NCBI GenBank assembly: GCA_002282445.1
Contig: NCJK01000001.1
Span: forward strand, 682,001-746,000
Direction of reading: 5' to 3'
Source: Burkholderiales bacterium 39-55-53
GTDB lineage: Bacteria; Pseudomonadota; Gammaproteobacteria; Burkholderiales; Burkholderiaceae_C
Length of the DNA: 64,000 nucleotides
The position numbers and the translations under genes are program-made. The notes below the pieces were generated by a model. The model was not told where the DNA came from. It searched no databases and saw nothing but the letters and a program-made list of their open reading frames with translations. Numbering within the stretch: the stretch's first letter is position 1; every line of letters starts with the position of its first letter. This document shows positions 36,865-46,634 of the stretch, piece after piece.

Positions 36865-37710
36865 TCACTGACGTGCCGTGCGCACGTTAGACGGCATGGA
36901 CTGTGGATGACTGGTGCGCCACGGGTTGATGTCTAAGCCGCCACGTCGGGTGTAACGTGCATACACCTCAAGGCGAAGCGGTTTGCAGCGACGCGTGATG
37001 TCCATGAAGATGCGTTCCACACATTGCTCGTGAAACTCGTTGTGATTTCGAAAGCTCACGATGTAGCGCAGCAAACCCGCTTGGTCAATTTGCGGACCGG
37101 TGTAGCTGATACGCACACTGCCCCAGTCGGGCTGCCCCGTCACCAAGCAATTACTTTTCAACAAATTACTGGTCAAGGTTTCAGTCGTCGGTGCTTCGTT
37201 GAAATTTGCGGTGAGCAGCTCGGGATTGGGTTGGTATTCGTCGCACTCCAAATCCAAACGGTCCAAACTCAAGCCATCCAATTCATGCACGGGCTCGCGG
37301 TCGAAGTTTTCGGGCAGCACCAGTTGCACGCCCACACTGGATTTGACGGGCTCGCCATTCCAAATGGCGGCGCTCAAGTCTTGGCGCAAGCGCGCTTGCA
37401 ACTCGGCCACATCGTCGATACGCGTGTTGTTGAAGCTGTTCAAGTACAGCTTGAACGATTTACTTTCGATGATGTGGGTGGACTCTGCAGGCACGGTGAT
37501 GCGTGCCAAAGCTACTTGGGGCTTGCCGCGTGTGTTGAGCCAGCTCAGCTCAAAGGCGGTCCACAAGTCAGCACCAAAAAATGGGGGCTGACCCGTAATG
37601 CCAATTTCGTCACGCTTGGTTTGGCGTGGAATGGGGAACAACAGCGACGCGTCGTACTGATCCACATACGACGACGATTTGCCCAGCTGGGATTGTTCAG
37701 GGGTGTTCAT
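36865..37710 (-). CDS. queF: NADPH-dependent 7-cyano-7-deazaguanine reductase
   Basis: Reduces preQ0 to preQ1 in queuosine synthesis. 281 residues, the long (two T-fold) form found in proteobacteria. The catalytic cysteine is in [19 protein letters not shown], and the NADPH/substrate region is [16 protein letters not shown]. The C-terminal [18 protein letters not shown] is conserved. It lies four bases after yaaA and converges on the HD-GYP gene. Other queuosine genes are not in the window. Confidence 0.96.
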   Translation of the reverse strand: MNTPEQSQLGKSSSYVDQYDASLLFPIPRQTKRDEIGITGQPPFFGADLWTAFELSWLNTRGKPQVALARITVPAESTHIIESKSFKLYLNSFNNTRIDDVAELQARLRQDLSAAIWNGEPVKSSVGVQLVLPENFDREPVHELDGLSLDRLDLECDEYQPNPELLTANFNEAPTTETLTSNLLKSNCLVTGQPDWGSVRISYTGPQIDQAGLLRYIVSFRNHNEFHEQCVERIFMDITRRCKPLRLEVYARYTRRGGLDINPWRTSHPQSMPSNVRTARQ

Positions 37711-37714
37711 GGAT

Positions 37715-38491
37715 TCAAGCCTCTAATTTGCGGCGAAACACTTTGCGATCTGGCTCGGACACCGCCGCATCAAACGCATAGCCTTCGAGGTTGAAACCTT
37801 CCAAGGCCTTGGGTGTTTTGACTTGGTGGGTCACAGCGAAGCGCGCCATCAAACCACGTGCACGCTTGGCATTGAAGCTGATGATTTTGTATTTGCCGCC
37901 TTTGTAGTCTTCAAACACGCACTCAATCACGCGGGCATTCAATGCTTTTCGGTCCACCGATTTGAAATACTCTTGCGAAGCCAAGTTGACGAGGATGGGC
38001 TCACGCTCAGTGCTCAAACGCTCGTTCAAATAGTCGGCAATCTGTGTGCCCCAAAATTTGTAGAGGTTTTTGCCTTTGTCATTGGCCAAGGCCGTGCCCA
38101 TCTCCAGGCGATAAGGTTGCATCCAGTCGAGCGGGCGAAGCACGCCATAGAGACCGCTCAAAATGGCCACATGTTCTTGTGCCCAGTCCAAGTCTTTGGG
38201 CTTCAAGGTCTTGGCATCTAAGCCTTCGTAGACATCGCCATTGAATGCCAGCACCGCTTGCTTGGCGTTTTTGGCTGTGAATTTCGAGCTCCATGCTTGG
38301 TAGCGAGCCACGTTCAAGCTAGAGAGTGCATCGCTCAAGCTCATCAAACTGGCGATGTCTTGGGGGGACTTCTCTTTGAGGATGTCAATCAACTCGGCCG
38401 ACTGCTTCACAAACAACGGTTGCGTGTGAGGCACATCACCCGCAGGGGTGTCGTAATCGAGGGCTTTGGCGGGGGAAAGTAAGAACAACAT
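37715..38491 (-). CDS. yaaA: Peroxide stress protein YaaA (UPF0246)
   Basis: 258 residues from the preferred start, [14 protein letters not shown], which matches the YaaA N-terminus; the frame runs on to 38521. Diagnostic segments are [35 protein letters not shown] and [15 protein letters not shown]. In E. coli YaaA limits free iron and oxidative DNA damage during peroxide stress and is under OxyR control. It precedes queF in the same direction and diverges from valS. Confidence 0.95.
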   Translation of the reverse strand: MLFLLSPAKALDYDTPAGDVPHTQPLFVKQSAELIDILKEKSPQDIASLMSLSDALSSLNVARYQAWSSKFTAKNAKQAVLAFNGDVYEGLDAKTLKPKDLDWAQEHVAILSGLYGVLRPLDWMQPYRLEMGTALANDKGKNLYKFWGTQIADYLNERLSTEREPILVNLASQEYFKSVDRKALNARVIECVFEDYKGGKYKIISFNAKRARGLMARFAVTHQVKTPKALEGFNLEGYAFDAAVSEPDRKVFRRKLEA

Positions 38492-38602
38492 AGCCTGAAT
38501 TATCAGGCTCAGGAGGGTCATCCCCTAGGTAAAATGTGGCTTTTAGCCCTCTGGCCCAACGGCTGCGCTTTGCACGCCGTTTTCTTTTGTCAAAAGCATC
38601 CC

Positions 38603-41600
38603 ATGAGCAACACGCCCGCCCTCACCATCGAACAACCCGGCCTCGAGCGCCTGTCTAAATCGTTCGAGCCCGCCGCCCTTGAAGCCCATTGGGGCCCCGA
38701 GTGGGAACAACGCGGCTACGGCGTCGCCGGCTTCCGTGGCACAGGCGCACCGGCGGCTGATGCCCCCGCGTTTGCGATTCAGCTGCCTCCACCCAACGTG
38801 ACCGGCACGCTGCACATGGGCCATGCGTTCAACCAAACCATCATGGACAGCTTGACGCGCTACCACCGCATGTCAGGCTTCAACACGGCTTGGATTCCCG
38901 GCACGGATCACGCAGGCATTGCCACGCAAATCGTGGTGGAGCGCCAGTTGCAAGCCAAAGGCATCAGCCGCCACGACATGGGTACCAGCCCAGCCGAAGC
39001 ACGCAAGAACTTTGTGAGCAAGGTGTGGGAGTGGAAAGAAGAATCGGGCAACACCATCACCAGCCAAATGCGCCGCATGGGTGACAGCGTGGACTGGAGC
39101 CGCGAATACTTCACGATGGACCCCAAGCTGTCCAAAACCGTGACCGAAACCTTTGTGCAGCTGTACGAGCAAGGCCTGATCTACCGTGGCAAGCGCCTGG
39201 TCAACTGGGACCCCGTGCTGATGAGCGCGGTGTCTGACCTCGAAGTCGAGAGCGAAGAAGAAGACGGCTCGATGTGGCACATCCGCTATGACTTGGCCGA
39301 CGGCAGTGGTTCATTGACCGTCGCCACCACCCGCCCCGAAACCCTGCTGGGCGACGTGGCCGTGATGGTGCACCCAGAAGACGAGCGCTACAAACACCTC
39401 ATCGGCAAGCAAGTGAACCTGCCACTCTGTGGCCGCACCATCCCCGTGATTGCGGATGACTATGTGGACAAAGACTTCGGCACCGGTGTGGTGAAGGTCA
39501 CCCCTGCGCATGACACCAACGACTACCAAGTTGGACAGCGCCACAAGTTGGAAATGATCTGCGTGCTGAACTTGGACGCAACGATCAACAACAACGCGCC
39601 AGAAAAATACCGTGGCCTCGACCGCTTCGTGGCCCGCAAGGCAGTCGTGGCTGACCTCGAAGCCGCCGGCGCTTTGGTGGAAGTGAAGAAACACAAACTG
39701 ATGGTTCCGCGTTGCGCCCGCACCGGCCAAGTGATTGAGCCCATGTTGACTGACCAATGGTTCGTCGCCATGAACAAGGTCAGCGAGAAAGACCCGACAG
39801 GCAAGAGCATTGCGCAAAAAGCCATCGACGCTGTGCAATCTGGCGAAGTGAGCTTTGTGCCAGAGAACTGGGTGAACACCTACAACCAGTGGATGAACAA
39901 CATCCAAGACTGGTGTATCTCTCGCCAGCTCTGGTGGGGTCACCAAATTCCAGCTTGGTACGACGAAGACGGCAAGGTGTATGTGGCTCGTGATGAAGCC
40001 GAGGCACAAGCCAAAGCGCCGGGCAAAACACTCAAGCGTGATGAAGACGTACTGGACACTTGGTATTCATCGGCCCTCGTGCCCTTCAGCACCATGGGCT
40101 GGCCCGTAGCTGGCGAGGGTGCTGGGGCCGGACGCAGCGACATTGCGAGCGAAGCGAGTGGGAGCAAGGCCGGTTCCAGCACTCTCGCCAGCGGCCAGAC
40201 GGACTACGATTTGTACTTACCAAGCAGCGTGCTCGTCACCGGCTACGACATCATCTTCTTCTGGGTCGCCCGCATGATCATGATGACGACCCACTTCACA
40301 GGCAAAGTGCCGTTCAAACATGTGTACATCCACGGTCTTGTGCTGGATGCACAAGGCAAGAAGATGAGCAAGTCCGAAGGCAACGTGCTTGACCCTGTGG
40401 ACTTGATCGACGGCATCACGCTTGAGCCTTTGCTGGAGAAGCGCACACAAGGTTTGCGCAAACCCGAGACAGCACCGAAGGTGCGCAAGCAAACTGAAAA
40501 AGAATTTCCAGAGGGCATTCCTGCCTACGGCGCTGACGCACTGCGCTTCACATTTGCCGCCATGGCCACACTGGGTCGCAGCATCAACTTTGACAGCAAG
40601 CGCTGCGAGGGCTATCGCAACTTCTGCAACAAAGTGTGGAACGCCTCACGCTTTGTGCTGATGAACTGCGAAGGCCAAGACTGCGGCCTGAAAGAACACA
40701 CCAAAGAAGAATGCGCCGTAGGCGGCCCGTTCAATGGCTACCTGAGCTTCAGCCAAGCCGACCGTTGGATTGTTTCGAAGCTCCAACGTGTGGAAGCCGA
40801 AGTGGCCAAAGGCTTTGCCGAGTACCGCCTCGACAACGTGGCCAACACGATTTATGACTTCGTGTGGAACGAGTTCTGCGATTGGTATTTGGAAATCGCC
40901 AAGGTGCAAATCAATACGGGTGACGACGCACAAAAACGTGCGACACGCCGTACCCTGATTCGTACGCTCGAAACTATCCTGCGCTTAGCTCACCCCATCA
41001 CACCGTTCATCACTGAAGAGCTGTGGCAAACGGTGGCTGTTGTGGCCGGTCGCGCCAAGGCGGACGACAAAACAGCCTCCATCAGCATCGCCGCTTACCC
41101 CGTGAGCCAACCTGAACGCATCGACGAACAAGCTGAAGCACATGTGGCACGCGTCAAATCATTGGTGGACGCTTGCCGCAACTTGCGCGGCGAAATGGGT
41201 GTGTCACCCGCCACGCGCATGCCTTTGTTTGCACTGGCTGGCAACGCCGAAGAACACGCTTTCATGCAAGGCGTCGCGCCTGTGTTGCAGGCCTTGGCCA
41301 AGCTCAGCGAAGTCAAAGTGTTTGATAACGAAGCCGAATGGTCTGCTGCAGCACAAGCTGCGCCAGTGGCTGTGATTGGCGAGTTGCGTGTGTGCTTGTT
41401 CATTGAAGTGGATGTGGCCGCCGAGAAGATTCGTTTGAGCAAAGAAGTAGACCGCTTGCAAAACGAAATCGAAAAAGCAGGCTCAAAGCTGAAGAACGAA
41501 GCCTTCGTGGCCAAAGCACCACCGGCTGTGATTGAAGAAGCCAAGAAGCGTGTGGCCGAGTTCACCGCCACCTTGACCAAGGTGCAAGAGCAGCTTGTCA

Positions 41601-41614
41601 AATTAGGGAAATAA
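38603..41614 (+). CDS. valS: Valyl-tRNA synthetase
   Basis: Class I synthetase that charges tRNA-Val. The HIGH motif is in [15 protein letters not shown] (HMGH at 71-74), the editing domain has [22 protein letters not shown] is at 587-591 and a C-terminal coiled coil closes the protein. The frame opens at 38534, but [21 protein letters not shown] at 38603 is the likely start (1003 residues). Residues 503-530 are an unusual Gly/Ala/Ser-rich insertion encoded by a palindromic element (see repeat entry), between GWPV and [17 protein letters not shown]. No frameshift results. Confidence 0.96.
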   Translation: MSNTPALTIEQPGLERLSKSFEPAALEAHWGPEWEQRGYGVAGFRGTGAPAADAPAFAIQLPPPNVTGTLHMGHAFNQTIMDSLTRYHRMSGFNTAWIPGTDHAGIATQIVVERQLQAKGISRHDMGTSPAEARKNFVSKVWEWKEESGNTITSQMRRMGDSVDWSREYFTMDPKLSKTVTETFVQLYEQGLIYRGKRLVNWDPVLMSAVSDLEVESEEEDGSMWHIRYDLADGSGSLTVATTRPETLLGDVAVMVHPEDERYKHLIGKQVNLPLCGRTIPVIADDYVDKDFGTGVVKVTPAHDTNDYQVGQRHKLEMICVLNLDATINNNAPEKYRGLDRFVARKAVVADLEAAGALVEVKKHKLMVPRCARTGQVIEPMLTDQWFVAMNKVSEKDPTGKSIAQKAIDAVQSGEVSFVPENWVNTYNQWMNNIQDWCISRQLWWGHQIPAWYDEDGKVYVARDEAEAQAKAPGKTLKRDEDVLDTWYSSALVPFSTMGWPVAGEGAGAGRSDIASEASGSKAGSSTLASGQTDYDLYLPSSVLVTGYDIIFFWVARMIMMTTHFTGKVPFKHVYIHGLVLDAQGKKMSKSEGNVLDPVDLIDGITLEPLLEKRTQGLRKPETAPKVRKQTEKEFPEGIPAYGADALRFTFAAMATLGRSINFDSKRCEGYRNFCNKVWNASRFVLMNCEGQDCGLKEHTKEECAVGGPFNGYLSFSQADRWIVSKLQRVEAEVAKGFAEYRLDNVANTIYDFVWNEFCDWYLEIAKVQINTGDDAQKRATRRTLIRTLETILRLAHPITPFITEELWQTVAVVAGRAKADDKTASISIAAYPVSQPERIDEQAEAHVARVKSLVDACRNLRGEMGVSPATRMPLFALAGNAEEHAFMQGVAPVLQALAKLSEVKVFDNEAEWSAAAQAAPVAVIGELRVCLFIEVDVAAEKIRLSKEVDRLQNEIEKAGSKLKNEAFVAKAPPAVIEEAKKRVAEFTATLTKVQEQLVKLGK
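40109..40192. repeat. Palindromic element inserted in frame inside valS
   Basis: 84 bases (28 codons). Left arm 40109-40131 and right arm 40170-40192 are 23-base inverted repeats with three mismatches (GCTGGCGAG...GGCCGG against CCGG...CTCGCCAGC). The centre contains CAGCGACATTGCGAG and GAAGCGAGTGGGAGC. The centre resembles the CAGCGA...GTGGG part of the era-rnc repeat at 1847-1921, suggesting both belong to one repeat family. It encodes a low-complexity loop of Gly, Ala and Ser with a few charged residues. Confidence 0.75.
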
Positions 41615-41653
41615 ACCCTCAGTAAACTTGGCAAAACCATCAAGATCAAACGA

Positions 41654-42538
41654 ATGAAAAACAAACTCACCAAAGCCGTCTTCCCTGTCGCTGGCATGGG
41701 CACGCGCTTCTTACCCGCCACCAAGGCCAGCCCCAAAGAAATGCTGACCGTGGTGGACAAGCCGCTCATCCAATACGCGGTGGAAGAAGCCTACGAGGCT
41801 GGCATTCGTGAAATGATTTTTGTCACAGGCCGCAGCAAGCGCGCCATCGAAGACCACTTTGACATGGCCTACGAGCTCGAAACCGAACTCGAAGCCGCTG
41901 GTAAACAAGCCCTGCTCGACATCGTGCGCAGCGTGCAACCTGACGACATGCAATGCGTCTACGTGCGTCAAGCGCGTGCCTTGGGCTTAGGCCATGCGGT
42001 GTTGTGCGCTGAGCACCTGGTGGGCGACGAGCCTTTCGCCGTCTTGCTGGCTGACGATTTGATGCGCGGCAAAGCGGGTGGCCCTGGCGTGTTGAAACAA
42101 ATGGCGGATGTGTTTGCACGCACCCAGTCATCTGTGTTGGCCGTGCAAGAAGTGCCTTTGGAGCATGTGCATCGCTACGGCGTGGTTGCTGGCAAAGACA
42201 TTGGCAACGGCTTGGTCGACATCCAACAAATGGTGGAGAAACCCAAAGCCGAAGTAGCCCCCTCACGCACCACCGTGGCTGGCCGTTACATCCTGACGCC
42301 AGCGGTGTTCGAGCGCATTCGCGCTGGCGGCCGTGGGGTGCAAGGTGAGATTCAACTCACAGACGGCATTGCCGGTTTGTTGGCCACCGAAAAAGTGTTG
42401 GCCTACTCCTACGAAGGCAAGCGCTACGACTGCGGCAGCAAAGTCGGCTTCTTGCAAGCCAGCGTCGAGCTGGCTTTGCAGCACGCGGAAGTGGGCGCTG
42501 AATTCCGCGACTACTTGAAGCAACTCAACGTCGCTTAA
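41654..42538 (+). CDS. galU: UTP-glucose-1-phosphate uridylyltransferase
   Basis: Makes UDP-glucose for envelope and exopolysaccharide synthesis. The nucleotidyltransferase motif [19 protein letters not shown] is at the N-terminus, with [22 protein letters not shown] and the C-terminal [18 protein letters not shown]. Length 294 is standard. It ends one base from the convergent tusA-like stop, inside a 15-bp tandem duplication. Confidence 0.97.
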   Translation: MKNKLTKAVFPVAGMGTRFLPATKASPKEMLTVVDKPLIQYAVEEAYEAGIREMIFVTGRSKRAIEDHFDMAYELETELEAAGKQALLDIVRSVQPDDMQCVYVRQARALGLGHAVLCAEHLVGDEPFAVLLADDLMRGKAGGPGVLKQMADVFARTQSSVLAVQEVPLEHVHRYGVVAGKDIGNGLVDIQQMVEKPKAEVAPSRTTVAGRYILTPAVFERIRAGGRGVQGEIQLTDGIAGLLATEKVLAYSYEGKRYDCGSKVGFLQASVELALQHAEVGAEFRDYLKQLNVA

Positions 42539-42554
42539 GTCAACGTCGCTTCAG
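42525..42554. repeat. 15-bp tandem duplication across the galU and tusA stops
   Basis: TCAACGTCGCTTAAG (42525-42539) is followed at once by TCAACGTCGCTTCAG (42540-42554), one mismatch apart. The first copy ends galU, including its TAA; the second begins with the TGA of the convergent gene on the other strand. Confidence 0.85.
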
Positions 42555-42767
42555 GATGTGCACGAAGTCGCTGCCCTCTGTGGCTTGCGACAACAGCTCA
42601 TTGCCGGTTTGTTTGGCAAAGGCGGCAAAGTCACGCACCGAGCCCGTGTCGGTTGACACGACTTTCAGCACCTGACCACTCTCCATCCCCGCCAATGCTT
42701 TTTTGGCTTTGAGAATAGGCAGCGGGCAATTCAGCCCGCGCGTGTCGATTTCTACATCGATGTTCAT
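42540..42767 (-). CDS. TusA/SirA-family sulfurtransferase-like protein
   Basis: 75-residue protein with the family motif DTRGLNCPLPILKAKKAL, where Cys14 is the persulfide-carrying residue, and the C-terminal LLSQATEGSDFVHILKRR. It overlaps cysM by four bases (ATGA), so the pair is translated together and probably cooperates in sulfur transfer, for example delivering sulfur to or from the cysteine synthase. Whether it thiolates tRNA like E. coli TusA is not shown; no tusBCDE genes are near. Confidence 0.9.
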   Translation of the reverse strand: MNIDVEIDTRGLNCPLPILKAKKALAGMESGQVLKVVSTDTGSVRDFAAFAKQTGNELLSQATEGSDFVHILKRR

Positions 42768-43678
42768 GCGGGGAATACTCCGGTTGATAAATAACGGTCA
42801 CCACGGTCGCAGACGATGAAGGCAATCGTCGCGTTCTCCACCTGCTGGGCAATTTGCATCGCCACCCAGCAAGCACCTGCGGCAGAGATGCCAGCAAAGA
42901 TGCCCTCTTCACGTGCCAAGCGGCGGCACATGTCTTCGGCATCGTCTTGGCTCACGTAGACCAACTCATCCACGTTGCTGGCGTCGTAAATCTTTGGCAA
43001 ATACTCTTGCGGCCATTTGCGAATGCCGGGAATGCGGGAGCCTTCTGAAGGTTGCGCACCGATGATGCGAATGGCTGGGTTCTTCTCTTTCAAAAAGCGC
43101 GACACACCCGTGATGGTGCCTGTCGTGCCCATGGCGCTCACGAAATGCGTGATGCGGCCCTGTGTTTGCTCCCAGAGCTCAGGCCCTGTGGTTTCATAGT
43201 GGATGCGTGGGTTGTCTTCGTTGGCAAACTGGTCAAGCATGCGACCCTTGCCTTCTTTTTGCATGCGCTCGGCCAAATCACGGGCGTATTCCATGCCGCC
43301 ACTCTTGGGCGTCAAGATCAACTCTGCACCGAAAGCCTTCATGGTTTGGGCGCGTTCAATCGACAAGTCCTCGGGCATGATGAGCACCATGCGATAGCCC
43401 TTGATGGCGGCTGCCATAGCCAATGCAATGCCAGTATTGCCTGAGGTGGCTTCTATCAAGGTGTCGCCAGCTTTGATGTCACCGCGCTCTTGGGCGCGTT
43501 GAATCATCGACAAAGCGGGACGGTCTTTCACGGAACCGGCAGGGTTATTGCCTTCGAGCTTGCCCAAAAGAATGTTGCCGCGCTGGGCGTTGTCGGCAGC
43601 ACCAATGCGCTGCAGGGCGACCAAAGGCGTCTTACCAATTGCGTCTTCAATCGTCAAATAATGCGTTGTCTTTTCCAT
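42764..43678 (-). CDS. cysM: Cysteine synthase B
   Basis: PLP-dependent O-acetylserine sulfhydrylase. The PLP lysine is in NPAGSVKDRPAL (Lys51), the phosphate-binding loop TSGNTGIALAM, and GTTGTITGVSRFLKEKNP is typical. The sequence is of the CysM type (uses thiosulfate as well as sulfide), with GSRIPGIRKWPQEYLPKIYD. The frame runs to 43750, but MEKTTHYLTIEDAIGKTPL at 43678 is the likely start (304 residues). Divergent from the KdpD-like kinase gene. Confidence 0.95.
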   Translation of the reverse strand: MEKTTHYLTIEDAIGKTPLVALQRIGAADNAQRGNILLGKLEGNNPAGSVKDRPALSMIQRAQERGDIKAGDTLIEATSGNTGIALAMAAAIKGYRMVLIMPEDLSIERAQTMKAFGAELILTPKSGGMEYARDLAERMQKEGKGRMLDQFANEDNPRIHYETTGPELWEQTQGRITHFVSAMGTTGTITGVSRFLKEKNPAIRIIGAQPSEGSRIPGIRKWPQEYLPKIYDASNVDELVYVSQDDAEDMCRRLAREEGIFAGISAAGACWVAMQIAQQVENATIAFIVCDRGDRYLSTGVFPA

Positions 43679-43793
43679 AGCTGCCACTATGCCACAGACC
43701 GTTGCTGACAGCTTAAAGAAAGCTTTCGGCGTTGGTATTAGGATCAACAAATAAGGGTTTTACCCTCCTCGTATTTATCAATTTTCAACTGTC

Positions 43794-45242
43794 ATGCAAA
43801 CACTATCCAAACACCGTTGGCCCGCTTGGCTCATGTGGGCCTTGGCTTGGGGTTTGATGTTTGTGTTGGATGAGACGGTCAGTCTTGGCAGCATGGCATT
43901 GCTTCTGGTGTTAGCCAGCGCCTTGGCTGCGCTTTGGTCGAGTGCATCTGCTTCTTTGATCAGCAGCGTGCTGTCTGTGGTGCTGTTCAATGTGCTGTTT
44001 GTGCCGCCCAAGTTCACCTTTCATGTGTACTTTTTGCAAGACTATTTTTTGCTCATCACCATGCTAGGCGTGAGCGTCGTGGTCAGCAGCCTCATGCTGC
44101 GACTACGCCGTGCAGCCGAACAAGAACGCATGCATGCCATGCAATCTGAACAACTGCGCAGCTTGAGCGAGCAACTGCGAGAAAACCAAGACATGGCTGC
44201 TCATGCGCAGTTGCTGCAGGGTTTGATGGCCGCGTGGGGTTACCCCAATGCGCGCGTGGAATGGCATGCACAAGATGCGCTCCAAGCTGCGGGCACATCC
44301 GCACTGGCTGTGCGCGGAAAGACGCAACAGTTTGGCTGGGTGCAGCTGGGCCAGCACACGCAAGTCCACTCGGGCATGGCTGCTGAAGATGTCACCACTC
44401 ACCTACAAGCCTTGTGCGATTTATTAGGCCTTGAACTCGAGCGGCAACAAGCCATTCGCAGTGCCAAGCTTGCCAACGAAGAAGCGCAAAGCCAAAAGCT
44501 GCGCAATACTTTACTCACCGCCATTGCGCATGATTACCGCACGCCCTTGGCCAACCTCATGGGCGCGGCATCCGTCATTCACGACCAAGGCTCGCGATTG
44601 CCAGCCACACGCGTGAGCGAGTTGTCGCACACCATCTTGGATGAAGCGCAACAACTCAACCGCATGACCAGCAACACCTTGCAGCTGGCGCGCTTAGACG
44701 CGTCTTCGTTGGATGTGCGCAAAGACTGGGAATCTTTGCAAGAGTTGGTCGGCAGCGTGATTCAAAAATCTAAACAACGCTTTGGTGCTGCGCATTTCCA
44801 CATCCACATGTCGCCGCATTTACCGTTGGTGTATTGCGATGCCATCTTGGTGGTGCAGCTGCTAGAAAACCTGATAGAAAACGCCGTCAAGTACAGCCCT
44901 GCCACTTCACGCGTTGAGATCCAAGTGACGCAACCATTGCCAGACCAAGTGCGCGTGTCCGTGCGCGACCAAGGCCCGGGCATTCCAGATGCATGGAAAA
45001 AGCGCGTGTTCGATGCCTTTGCACGCGTCGACGCATCGCCCTTGACGTTTGAGTCTCAGGGTGACCACACCGCTCGCCGTGGCGTGGGCTTGGGGCTGGC
45101 CGTGTGCCGTGCCATCGCACGTGTGCACGATGCCAAGATTTGGATCGAAGACGCGCCTCAGGGCGGCACAGCGGTGTGCGTGGCGTTTCCTGTGCGCCAC
45201 CAGCCCGAGGTGGCCGATGTGATGATGGGAGACACCGCATGA
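43794..45242 (+). CDS. KdpD-like sensor histidine kinase lacking the N-terminal KdpD domain
   Basis: 482 residues. Four membrane segments at about residues 12-100 (DUF4118-type block; NVLFVPPKFTFHVYFLQDYFLLITM) match the membrane part of KdpD, followed by a GAF-like region, the phospho-acceptor His246 in LLTAIAHDYRTPLANLMGAAS, and ATPase boxes LENLIENAVKYSP, RDQGPGIPD, GVGLGLAVCRAI. The roughly 400-residue cytoplasmic N-terminal KdpD/Usp region is absent. The stop overlaps the regulator start (ATGA). No kdpFABC genes are present; the K+ importer Kup lies downstream. Confidence 0.88.
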   Translation: MQTLSKHRWPAWLMWALAWGLMFVLDETVSLGSMALLLVLASALAALWSSASASLISSVLSVVLFNVLFVPPKFTFHVYFLQDYFLLITMLGVSVVVSSLMLRLRRAAEQERMHAMQSEQLRSLSEQLRENQDMAAHAQLLQGLMAAWGYPNARVEWHAQDALQAAGTSALAVRGKTQQFGWVQLGQHTQVHSGMAAEDVTTHLQALCDLLGLELERQQAIRSAKLANEEAQSQKLRNTLLTAIAHDYRTPLANLMGAASVIHDQGSRLPATRVSELSHTILDEAQQLNRMTSNTLQLARLDASSLDVRKDWESLQELVGSVIQKSKQRFGAAHFHIHMSPHLPLVYCDAILVVQLLENLIENAVKYSPATSRVEIQVTQPLPDQVRVSVRDQGPGIPDAWKKRVFDAFARVDASPLTFESQGDHTARRGVGLGLAVCRAIARVHDAKIWIEDAPQGGTAVCVAFPVRHQPEVADVMMGDTA

Positions 45243-45949
45243 GCTTGAGAGTTTTGTTGGTCGAAGACGACCGCGAGCTACGCCAAACCTTGCAAGGCGC
45301 TTTGCAAGTCGAGGGCTATGACGTCACCGTCAGCGGCAGCGTGGCCGATGCCATGGCCGTGCTGCGCCACAGCAGCCAAGCCAGCCCCGCCGAGTCGTTT
45401 GATATTTTGATCTTGGACTTAGGCCTGCCCGATGGCGATGGCAGCACCTTGCTGCATTGGGCGCGTCAGCACTACGCCTTGCCCATCCTCATCATTTCGG
45501 CGCGGCATGACGAATGGAACAAAGTGGGCCTGCTCGATGCGGGGGCCGACGACTACTTGGTCAAGCCCTTCAGCATCAGCGAATTGTTGGCGCGCATCCG
45601 TGTGGCCCTGCGCCACAGAGGCACGACGGCGGTTGCGCCCATCACGCATTACAAAGATGGCGAGATCGAAATCCACCTGCCACGCCACGAAGTGCTGCTG
45701 CAAGGCCAAGCGGTCAAGCTCACACCCACCGAGTTCAAACTGCTGGCGCGTTTGGTGCGCAGCACGGGCCAAGTGGTCACGCATCGCCAACTGCTGCTCG
45801 ATGTGTGGGGCGACGAGTTTGTGGAGCACACGCACTACCTGCGTGTGTATATGGCGCAGCTGCGCAACAAGCTGGAAGACAACCCCACTGAACCCAAAAG
45901 GTTGCTGACTGAGCCCGGCGTGGGCTACCGTTTACGCGAAAGTACCTGA
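45239..45949 (+). CDS. KdpE-like response regulator, OmpR family
   Basis: 236 residues: receiver domain with acidic pocket VEDDREL and phospho-acceptor Asp60 (ILILDLGLPDGDG), Lys in VKPFSISELLARI, then a winged-helix DNA-binding domain (LTPTEFKLLARLVRSTGQVVTHRQLLLDVWG, LRVYMAQLRNKLE). The pattern is that of KdpE. It begins inside the kinase stop codon. Its target promoters are unknown; kup is the obvious candidate nearby. Confidence 0.92.
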   Translation: MSLRVLLVEDDRELRQTLQGALQVEGYDVTVSGSVADAMAVLRHSSQASPAESFDILILDLGLPDGDGSTLLHWARQHYALPILIISARHDEWNKVGLLDAGADDYLVKPFSISELLARIRVALRHRGTTAVAPITHYKDGEIEIHLPRHEVLLQGQAVKLTPTEFKLLARLVRSTGQVVTHRQLLLDVWGDEFVEHTHYLRVYMAQLRNKLEDNPTEPKRLLTEPGVGYRLREST

Positions 45950-46018
45950 TTTGATCTTTATGCGTTCTTGATGTGCTTTCTGTCAGGATGAAGCCGATTT
46001 TTTTAATAGAAAGTTGGC

Positions 46019-46621
46019 ATGTCGCAACCGGCACGTTTAGAACAAATATTGATTGTGGGCCTCGGCCCCGCCACCGACACCTTGGTGCAGGCCTTCACCG
46101 CCAAAGGCTTGAACACCCGAGCCATTGCCGATGAAGGCGATTGGTCGTCGCTCAGCAAAGACACCATCAAAGCCGTGGTCGTGTGCAAACCCGCCACCAC
46201 CCTGCAAGCCATTGACATCACCCAGCGCCTCAGCCGCATGGGCTTGGGTCCTATTTGGACGGTGCTCAATGTGTCCGACACCACTGACGTGCAAACCCAC
46301 GGCACGTATCACGTGCCGGTGTTGGTCAACGAAGTGGCCGACGCCCTCAGCGCCCCCCAAGCCCTGAATGCCCAACAGTCGCTGGCGCGTGTGTATGCGC
46401 CCAGTGCTTTGGTGGGCCACACACTGGATACGAGCTATTTGCAAACCACCCAAGGCGTGGCCTTGTTGGGCTTGCAACGCGCAGGCTTGGGCTGCCAGCC
46501 CGTGGCAGATGGCGCGGCCATTGAATGGGGCGACTGCTACGTGGTCGCAGGCTCGCCGCAACACATCGCCTCTTTGTCTCACACGCCCTTGCGCTTGGTC
46601 GCAGGGGCCGCTTCTTGGTAA
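46019..46621 (+). CDS. RCK/TrkA-type potassium-channel regulatory protein
   Basis: 200 residues. The N-terminal half looks like a degenerate RCK_N Rossmann fold (ILIVGLGPATDTLVQAF, in which the second and third glycines of GxGxxG are altered). Residues about 129-186 match a TrkA_C/RCK_C domain: SALVGHTLDTSYLQTTQGVALLGLQRAG then GAAIEWGDCYVVAGSPQHIASL. Such domains bind nucleotides and gate Trk, Ktr or other K+ transporters. It lies 13 bases before kup, with KdpDE-like genes upstream, which points to control of potassium uptake. Confidence 0.75.
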   Translation: MSQPARLEQILIVGLGPATDTLVQAFTAKGLNTRAIADEGDWSSLSKDTIKAVVVCKPATTLQAIDITQRLSRMGLGPIWTVLNVSDTTDVQTHGTYHVPVLVNEVADALSAPQALNAQQSLARVYAPSALVGHTLDTSYLQTTQGVALLGLQRAGLGCQPVADGAAIEWGDCYVVAGSPQHIASLSHTPLRLVAGAASW

Positions 46622-46634
46622 CGGATAGAACTTC

